Assembly (NCBI GenBank): GCA_001972305.1
Contig: BDDD01001795.1
Span: 26,126 to 90,125 of the forward strand
DNA length: 64,000 nucleotides
From: Cephalotus follicularis
Taxonomy: Eukaryota > Streptophyta > Magnoliopsida > Oxalidales > Cephalotaceae
Direction: 5' to 3'
The position numbers and the translations under genes are program-made. Shown piece after piece: positions 56,831-64,000 of the stretch. How positions within the stretch are numbered: position 1 is the stretch's first letter; the number at the start of each line of letters is the position of its first letter. The notes under the pieces were generated by a model. It did not search any database. It was given only the letters and a program-made list of their open reading frames with translations, and was not told the origin of the DNA.

Positions 56831-57049
56831 ATACCCTAATTTTTACCAACCTTCTCTTTTTTCCCCCTCTTTCCCTCTTACCCTCACTTTTTTTCCTCTC
56901 CTTCCCGCCACCCTTACTTTCTCCCTCTCTCTCACTGCCGCCGGTCTCCTCCTCTCCACCGCCGGTCTTCTTCTCTCCACTGTCGGTCTCCCTCTCTCTC
57001 ACTTTCTCCTTCTCAGGTAATTTCTTTCTCCCTCTCTCTCACTAACAGT

Positions 57050-57295
57050 TTATATATATATGTATATATATGTATAAATAATTTAGTTAGTATGTTAGTA
57101 TATATGTATGTATAATTTAGTTAGTATGTATATATATAATAGTTAGTAATATATATGTCTATATAATTTAGTTAATATATATGTATGTATAATTTAATTA
57201 GTATGCTAGTATATATGTATGTATAATTTAGTTAGTATGTATATATAGTTAGTGATATATATGTATGTATAATTTAGTTAGTATGTTAGTATCAT
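57050..57295. repeat. AT-rich tandem repeat (gtatgtataatttagttagt type)
   Basis: At least five diverged copies of about 35-60 bp built from tatatgtatgtataatttag and tagttagtatgt blocks. Confidence 0.8.
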
Positions 57296-57751
57296 CTTTA
57301 AATTTATTATAGAGTTCAATTACCTATTATGATTAAAGTCGAGAAAAACCTTAGATTCCCGTTCATGATTCGTTCAATAGGAGTGAATCATGAATTGTCC
57401 AGTTCGGACAGTTCTCGTATACGTATGTCCACTGTAGGATATATCGTTATCTTGTGTACATAGTTTGCTTCAAGAAAGTTTCGGTTACACTCCTTAAACA
57501 TGTTCCTCGGATGCATAATTAAACCGGTCAATTCAGTTTAATTTGTGTGTTTGAGGAACCATGGGGAGATGCTGCCGAAATTTTCTCGGAGTGAACAATG
57601 CACGCGGGATAACGATATTAGTGGAGGTACGTAGTCGGGAATGGGATAGGGACATACCTTTTAGAGTTAGGTGGTGAGATACACTTCATTCAATGCATAT
57701 CGAGAAAAGTATACTTGAATCTAACAATCTTCTACCCTACTTGTAGAAAAA
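57296..57751 (+). other. 5' untranslated region of the CACTA transposase gene
   Basis: Non-coding stretch between the AT-rich repeat and the transposase start. Candidate splice sites are present, but no exon could be fixed. Confidence 0.45.
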
Positions 57752-58562
57752 ATGTCTGTTGACAGGAGTTGGATGAGTAGGCGGGTTGTCCGGGGGTTAC
57801 TAACGGAGGAATTTAACAGGGGTGTGCTCGCTTTCTTAGATTTTGCATTTTCAAATCAAGATTTTGTCTGGGATAGTAAGATAAAATGTCCTTGTAGCCG
57901 TTGCAAGTTAAGGGCGTTTGGAACTCGATCTGAAGTGCGGTTACATTTGTTGAAGAAGGGTTTCACCCCTCATTACACGTTGTGGGATCAACATGGGGAA
58001 AAGAGGGAACACCGTCGGGCTGCAGTAGAGCAGCCAGACCCCTCGGGTCTGAGAAATCCTTTTGTTGATCTCGTAATGGATGCCGGGGGGTTTGATTTTG
58101 ACACTAGTAAACATGACGAGACGGCCAATGAAATTCTGAACCCCAATACAAAGAAGTTCTACGACCTGCTTAAGGATGCCGACGAACCGTTGTGGAATGG
58201 TTGTAAAAAACACACCAAGCTGTCTATGATGACGCGACTCATGAATGTCAAGTCCAAGTATGGAATGACAGTTGCAATGACTTCTACAGAGCCTTGGTCG
58301 ACGTCGTGGAGCTCGATTTCAATGGAAAATACAACAACGTTGATTTATTTAAGTGTGATTGGGTTGACACTGCGGAGAGAGTTACCAGAGTGGACGAGTT
58401 TGCGATTGTTCATCTAAACCCAGAAAAGGAACTCCCCACATATGAGCCGTTCATACTAGCGAGCCAGGCTGTGCAGGTGTTCTACGCACCTAGCATTTCC
58501 AATGATCGTAGGTACAAAGGGTGGGTGACTGTAATAAAAACGAAAGCCAGAAATTCCTACAC
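57752..58562 (+). pseudogene. CACTA transposase (TNPD-like), central domains deleted
   Basis: Starts at ATG 57752 with a Transpos_assoc domain (residues about 3-85: DRSWM near the start, the CPCSRCK zinc-binding motif, LLKKGFTPHYTLW). A linker runs to about 58265. Next, in a different frame, comes a DUF4216-like C-terminal domain (58294-58562: LFKCDWVD, then EPFILASQAVQVFYAP). The catalytic Transposase_21 domain and DUF4218 that normally lie between are gone, and the join is out of frame. The gene was then split by the solo LTR at 58563. It cannot make an active transposase, so the copy is non-autonomous. Confidence 0.88.
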
Positions 58563-59864
58563 TGTAACACCCCCGATGGTGGGAGCCCTTACAGGTCTAA
58601 ATACTAAACTGAAACATAACGGAATTCTAGCAGAGACTGATACGAAACGGATGTGGTGGTCTGAAAACATATCTTATTACAAAACGATATAAAGAGTGTC
58701 TGAAATTTTTAACAAAACATAAATAAAGAGAATCATAATTCTGATGTCCAAAACTTAATTCATAACTGGAATAAAACCAAAGTCGGAAATTGTTTTGCTG
58801 AAAATAAATCTGATCCTAAACAAGAACCAACTCCTAGCTGATATTCTGACAATGGATAACTCTTATCACACATTTCCCCCATGCTCCTGAAAACCTGCCG
58901 CATGGAAACAAAAACGCGGCTGAGCAAACCTCAGTACGGATAAGGAATTAAAACAGTAACGATGAACAAAATAATTTGAACTTTAAATTCGGTAAAGTAA
59001 CATAGTAAATATTCTTAAAAAGTAAAACAGAATATTTAAAACGAGTAGTTATAAAATCATCATAACTTACGGAAAACAGTATTTCATAATCCAAAACATT
59101 ATCTGATTTCATAATTCAAAATCTCATCTGATTCATAATTCCATAACATCAAAATAATAAATCATGCATAAAAACCCATGAAGAACACATCAAAATGACA
59201 GCAGAAATCAGTTTCAACATGCTTCCTAAACCATGCTCAAAATCATGTTATAGTTGGTTTCAATACAAAATAATGGATGATATAGAAACTACAAATTATG
59301 AAATACAAGTTTCGTTTAGAAAATACCTCCAGAAAACGTCGAAATCAGTGTGAAAAATAGAGTTGAAAGCTGCTGTTCGTTTGTAAGAAATGCAGAAAAG
59401 TTTGGTGGTTTATAAAATAGTTTGTCTGGTTTAATGCACAAATCCGAGTTTTAATGGCTAAAATCAACATATTAGGACATTACTATATAGATAAAACGCG
59501 TTTATTACATAAGGAAAAAAGAATAACCAGAAAAAGGTAAGAAATCAGCCTTCCAAAAACGTTGTCACCGACCAAACTGATATGGAAACCCGATCAAGGC
59601 GTCGACAGGTTGCTTAAGGCGTCGACTTCCAAGCCTTTAAAAACAAAACGCGTCAAAACACACATATAGGCGTCGACCTCCCATCCAGCCACCAAGGCGT
59701 CGTCGTCTCTAAAGAGGGAGTCGGCGCCTTATGCCCAGAAACAAAACTCACAGGAATTCAAACCAAAAATCAAATGGGTCAACAAAACATAGCATAAGTC
59801 AAACATGGTATGATGCCAAACAATAAACATATAAACATGTTAACACAGAAAACGGGATATTACA
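58563..59864 (-). repeat. Solo LTR of family M inside the CACTA transposase gene
   Basis: Plus-strand ends TGTAACACCCCCGATGG and GGGATATTACA, 1302 bp; flanked by tacac at 58558-58562 and 59865-59869. Minus-strand TATA-like box near 59409-59420. The class B array 59599-59730 lies upstream of it. Same family as 1-704. Confidence 0.93.
59599..59730. repeat. Class B palindrome array in the solo LTR, 5 clear units
   Basis: Units at 59599, 59619, 59670, 59697 and 59718 (steps 20, 51, 27, 21); gcgtcgac cores with variable right arms. Confidence 0.8.
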
Positions 59865-59869
59865 TACAC

Positions 59870-60190
59870 CCTTCCGATTATGAGGAAGAAGATGGCGATG
59901 ATTTGGGTATGGATATGACATTGCAAGATGATGACTCTACCGATCCACGATGGTCATTTGCAGCTGATTTAGGACCTGAAAGTCAAGATTCCCTTCGAGG
60001 AGATGGCGAATGGGAGGAGGTAGTATTGCCTCTAGATGTTCGAATAAGAGATCCTACGTCAGACCGTGACAATACGGATGACGAGGAAGACGAATGGGAA
60101 GACGATCTTTCTAACACGGAAGAGGAGGACAGAGTGATGCAATATGATTCCGATAGTCAGGAGGACATGGATATTGATAGCATGGATTAA
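59870..60190 (+). pseudogene. C-terminal acidic tail of the CACTA transposase
   Basis: Continuation behind the solo LTR: a frame of about 105 codons dominated by Asp and Glu (DNTDDEEDEWEDD), ending in a stop at 60188-60190. Acidic C-terminal tails are common in plant CACTA transposases. Frame relative to the DUF4216-like part is shifted. Confidence 0.8.
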
Positions 60191-60343
60191 ACTGTAAGTT
60201 AATAGTGTAGTATATGTAGTAATAACTATTTGCAATAGTATTCTTAATGTTCTAATGTGACACGATATTGTAATTTGATAATATATAGTAGGACAACTGT
60301 ATGTAGTTTGTATCATTTTTAAATATGGTGAGTTCTTGCAGAT

Positions 60344-62011
60344 ATGCCTCGGAGAGTCTCGCGTCTCTCTATCCCTGGAGACTCCAGCACACCCTCAGGA
60401 TCTGCACATCCCGATCCGGACTCCATGGAGCTGGGGTCACAGGAACAGGATATCGATGTTCCCAGTGCTAGTAAGGAAATTTTTTATGTCACGATATTTG
60501 ACATTAAACTATTTTTCGTATTGTCGAAGCTTTTTTGTTATATTTTATTATATATGTTTACAGTGAAAAGTAACCATGTTTTTGAATCAGGTTCCCATCA
60601 GCGTCGGAGGAGGGAAGCTAGTAGAGGGGCGGACTTGCCCCCGCAGGGGGTTGACGCTAGACCTATTCGGCATATCAGTCCGAATGAGTAAAGTGACTAG
60701 TAATCTAAGTACATTTTTTTAAAAACTAACCTATGATGTATGTGCTAATATTTGTTTGTTTAATTGCAGGTGTTTTGAGGAGATGGACGTGAAGAACACA
60801 ATAGCGTCCAACATCAAGAAAAGAATACTACAGCCATGGATCACTTGGAGCCAGTGGCCTGATTCAGAGAAGGAACTACTGTGGGAGAAGCTATTGATGG
60901 GTAAAACTATTTCCATTTATCGTAAATATTATTTAGGTTTTTTTTACTCACTAATTGTTTTGACACTGATGTTTTGTAGGAGTACTTCCAATTTCTTCCA
61001 TCTGATGCACACAGCAGACTGCCATTCTATAGTTACGCGCAAGAGAATTACCCAAAATGGATGCGTAACTATAGGAGGAAGGCAATGACGGACGCTGGGG
61101 TGCAGCAGTTGAGCCCGGAGTGCATGCAACATGGCCCTGCAGAGATACCACGGCCAGTGTGGGATGAAATGGTGAACACGTGGTTGTCCGAGGATTTTCA
61201 GAAGTGGGCAAGAACAAATGCCGTCAATAGGGCGAATGAAAAACACACCACCTACACTGGCTGCAGTCACACGATGGAGAGACAGTTGCAGATTGGGGTA
61301 AGTAATAAACTAAATTTATGATTATGGTGATTAATAAACTTAATTTGTGTTTCAAACTAATTCGAAATACCATTTGACTTGCAGGGGGCCAAGGGGAAAC
61401 CGCATGTGGAAGTATACTTAGACACCCATAAGAAGGCGGGGGATGATACTCTTCCACCTCGTATTATAATGGAGAGGATGGTGAGTTACAAACTGAAATG
61501 AATGTGTCACTTAATTGATTAATCTTGTATATGTTAATCACTTAACTGATTAATCTTGTATTTTTTGTAGGAAAAGTACCGGGCAGCTGCGGGGCCGGAT
61601 ATTGTGGAGGGGCCCGACGATACTAGGGTGCCGACTCCCTTGAACGTCGTGGCATGGACAAAGGCGATTGGAGGTCCACGGAAGGGAAAGATTCATGGAT
61701 TAGGGAACTACATGACTTCCACGAATATGCTATCACAAGCACTTAGAGGTACTCAGTCGGGAGTGGGAGGTCAGACTTGCCCATTCACTTCACACCCGTC
61801 ACAGAGCACCCCAGGGTCGGACAGAGTCTCAGACCTTCAGAGCCAGCTGGACTGGATGGAGTCGAAGATGGAGACTTTTATGACTCAGATGACGCAGATG
61901 ATGGGATCTCAGTCCACATGCACACCATCTGATCATAGTTTGCCGCGATCTCGGCACCCCCCCTTCCAGCCATCCGGAGAATCAGACGATAGCGATAGCG
62001 ATGACGAGTAG
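60344..62011 (+). CDS. CACTA second protein (TNPA-like, Transposase_24), six exons
   Basis: Predicted exons: 60344-60470, 60591-60687, 60770-60900, 60980-61297, 61385-61480, 61571-62011, with GT...AG introns (for example gtaagg at 60471, ttgcag at 60764-60769, gtaagt at 61298, ttgtag at 61565-61570). Domains: Ser/Pro-rich start, basic RRRRE stretch, the Transposase_24 segment with W-rich KKRILQPWITWSQWP (third exon) and ENYPKWMRNYRRKA (fourth exon), a VEVYLDTHKK segment, and a C-terminal coiled coil (LQSQLDWMESKMETF) with an acidic end. Phases agree except at the junction of exons 3 and 4, which is off by one base, so a small indel or another splice site must be assumed. TNPA-type proteins bind subterminal repeats and assist excision. 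Confidence 0.82.
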
Positions 62012-62239
62012 GGTTCTGTTGTATCTGATATATTCTAACACTATCTGTAAGTGTATTTGACATATTATCCTTTTTATAAAATGCTGACAAAGCTTTTTTC
62101 CATTGTTTTGTTAGTTAAGAATGAATGAAATGTGTCTACTGCTGAGAATTGTGAAATATAAACTGTTATTGTGGTTGCTGCTGAAATGAATTACAGGTTT
62201 TGCTTGGAGTTTAGGGCATAGATTTTGTTGATAGTTCCT

Positions 62240-62680
62240 GCAGCAGAATCTGCAGAATGGCGAGGGCTCGGCGAGGGCATGGCCAGGCGTAGACGAGGGC
62301 ATTCTGCAGCAAACATACATGGCGAGGGCACAAACCCTCGCCATGGCGAGGGCACAGCGAGGGTGGCGAGGAGAGGGGCAGTCCAAGGAGGAGAGGGCCC
62401 CTAGCCATACCCTCGCCATGGAGAGGGTATATCGAGGGTAGCGGCGTCCCCTCGCCATGGCGAGGGCTCCATGGCGAAGGGAGCGTGCCCTAGCCATACC
62501 CTCTCTGTGGCGAGGGCAGTGCACAGCGAGGGGACTCTACGCTCGCTGTACCCTAGCCATACCCTCCCTGTAAGGGCTGGCGAGGAGGAAAACGGTGAGG
62601 GTGGCTTCCCCTCGCAGTGCCCTCGCCGTTGAGACAATGACGAGGGGATGGCAAGGGGACGTGCCCTCTCCGTTGCCCCT
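62240..62680. repeat. Right subterminal repeats of the CACTA transposon
   Basis: About twenty copies, in both orientations, of a tggcgagggc motif. Two sites, near 62335 and 62450, form the 18-bp perfect palindrome ccctcgccatggcgaggg. These are the likely TNPA-type binding sites and the source of the transposon's GC-rich end. Confidence 0.88.
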
Positions 62681-62694
62681 TTTTTTTTGTAGTG
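62681..62694. repeat. Right terminal inverted repeat of the CACTA transposon
   Basis: ttttttttgtagtg, reverse complement CACTACAAAAAAAA. It is only partly complementary to the left end, which reads CACTACTAACAAA. Confidence 0.85.
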
Positions 62695-63340
62695 AATGAA
62701 ATTTAATTTAAGACCTTGGGCTTAGGAAATTATTTTCCTCATTGGGCCAATTTAATATGTGAAGGAATGGAAGAAATATAAAGTGAGGCCGCTAAACCTG
62801 CGTGGAATTCCACAGCCAACGCCAGGAGTGCCGGGGAGAGATGCCACGAACTGCCATGGATGAACGCCTGGGCTGCCAGGGATGAGCACACGAACTTCCA
62901 GGGACAAATGCATGGACTGCCAGGGATGAACGGCTGGGCTGCCAGGGTTGAGCTCTACAATGTCCGAGCTCCATGACGCTAGGCTGCCATGATTGAGCTT
63001 TATAATGCCCGAGCTCCAGGACATGAAGTGCCGACCTTTGTGCCAGGCCAGAGATGCCACCATACTCGAGTCGCCATAGCCGAGCTCCATGATGCTGGGC
63101 TGCCATGGTGCTAGAGGTGGCAGGCGTTGAGCACACCAAGGATGACACTTGAGGAGTCGCCTATGGTCCTCCTCTACAGGACGAGCCCATGATCCTCTCC
63201 TGCCTTACAACCCGGTATGTATTGCATGCATGCATGCTCACGTCCCTTGCTTGAAGAACGCTCTAGTGACGCCAAGCATACAATGTATAGCATTGTCCCC
63301 TGGCATGCACCTTCTGTATACGTCCCCTGGCTAATTAATA
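62695..63340. repeat. Repeat unit, copy 2, right part
   Basis: Begins with the right target duplication aat. It matches copy 1 from about 54819 to 54915, then jumps at gtgaggcc|gctaaacc (about 62790) to the equivalent of about 55721 and runs to ggctaattaatata. It includes the tgccagggatga minisatellite. Confidence 0.78.
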
Positions 63341-64000
63341 TAATGAATGATCGCTCGTATACAGTTAAGTGGCATGTATAGAATGCATGTGCTATGCACA
63401 TGTCAGTGTGAACCTTGTGCATGGGAAGTGCCATGCACAATGGTGAGCCCTGGTCTGGCTTAAGAAATGGCTTAAGGAAGCCAAAGGAAAGAAAAAAGGA
63501 AACAAGCCAGGGAAGGAAATGGAATTAGAAAATAGAATGAAAAAGGAAAAGTCTTAGATAGATGGTCCCTAGCTGGTGAGCCCAACAGGGGAGAATTCCG
63601 CCGAGCTGGTGAGCCCAAGGGGGTGAACTTCGCGAGGCTAGTGATCTCGTGCAAATCTGCCAATGGTGAACCTAAGGGTGAATTCCGCCAGAGCTGGTGA
63701 TCCAAGGGGTGAACTGCGAGCAGGTGAGCAAAGGGTGAACCGCTCTGCAGGTGAACTGGAGGAGAATTTCGCGGGGTGGTGAGCCTAAAGATGAACCATG
63801 TACACTGACCAGACCATAGGATGACCGGACTAGACTCCTCTGTGTGTAATATGTATGGTTTGAGTAGAGCAGTCCGAGGATAAGGAATGATGATGATTAT
63901 GCTATGGATTGTGGTCTGTCCTTATGGTGGTTATGATTATTATATTTATTTCTCCTCTGCTTGTATTGTTTGTTCCTCTGGTGTGTGCCCGTGTATGTGG
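63341..64000. repeat. Non-coding end of the window with imperfect tandem repeats
   Basis: After the repeat unit comes a purine-rich stretch (63475-63550), then about seven diverged copies of gctggtgagcccaaggggtg followed by aattccgcc (63570-63795). No coding domain is recognised. Confidence 0.6.

Larger units (their letters stand above)
56682..62694 (+). mobile_element. CACTA (En/Spm-type) DNA transposon
   Basis: Starts CACTACTAACAAA, ends ...TTTTTTTTTGTAGTG; 3-bp duplication aat at 56679-56681 and 62695-62697. Copy 1 of the surrounding repeat shows the site without insertion. It contains subterminal repeats, an AT-rich tandem region, a damaged transposase (TNPD-like) gene with a solo LTR inside, and a second gene of the TNPA/Transposase_24 type that looks largely intact. 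Net length without the solo LTR is 4.7 kb, short for an autonomous element, in line with loss of the transposase core. Confidence 0.93.

Overview
This is a block of plant nuclear heterochromatin, built almost entirely of transposable elements inserted into one another. The evidence for a plant is the set of Ty3/gypsy and Ty1/copia elements with initiator-Met-tRNA primer sites (tggtatcagagc), a CACTA transposon with plant Transpos_assoc and Transposase_24 domains, and an endogenous caulimovirid. An angiosperm, probably a eudicot, is most likely; I cannot name the species. I found no host gene, rRNA, tRNA or CRISPR array.

The left 38 kb is one nest. At the bottom lies a decayed endogenous caulimovirid in four collinear segments: 2384-4472, 19187-21303, 34582-35452 and 36870-37906. 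Three minus-strand LTR insertions separate them, each with an exact 5-bp target duplication: 4473-19186 (agaaa), 21304-34581 (aaacc) and 35453-36869 (ctaat). The first is a solo LTR of about 4.1 kb net that was hit by another LTR (6087-8768) and by a Ty3/gypsy element (11120-19057, gattt). The second is a solo LTR of about 3.95 kb net that was hit by a non-autonomous LTR element (24621-33942, ttgct), which holds its own solo LTR (25664-26971, ttcct).

From 37.9 to 54.8 kb there is a second nest: two LTR pieces, a degenerate minus-strand Ty1/copia element (40496-48981), then an LTR of another family (48982 onward) interrupted by solo LTRs 49298-50371 (ttctc) and 51677-53970 (cttat). From 54.8 kb to the end a repeat unit is present twice. 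The second copy holds a 6-kb CACTA transposon (56682-62694, 3-bp duplication aat), whose first gene lost its catalytic core and was split by a solo LTR (58563-59864, tacac).

The most unusual signal is shared by many of these unrelated elements: arrays of 10-12-bp imperfect palindromes centred on TCGA, repeated about every 21 bp (19-22, with longer steps near 27-32). Three motif classes occur: CAGTCGACTG, GCGTCGACGC and GACATCGATGTC. Arrays sit upstream of the LTR promoter, downstream of it, or both, and one lies in the leader of the Ty1/copia element. LTRs with homologous backbones carry different motif classes at equivalent places. This looks like a modular recognition code that several element lineages have adopted; what reads it cannot be told from sequence alone. 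The LTRs also share a hairpin with covarying stems.
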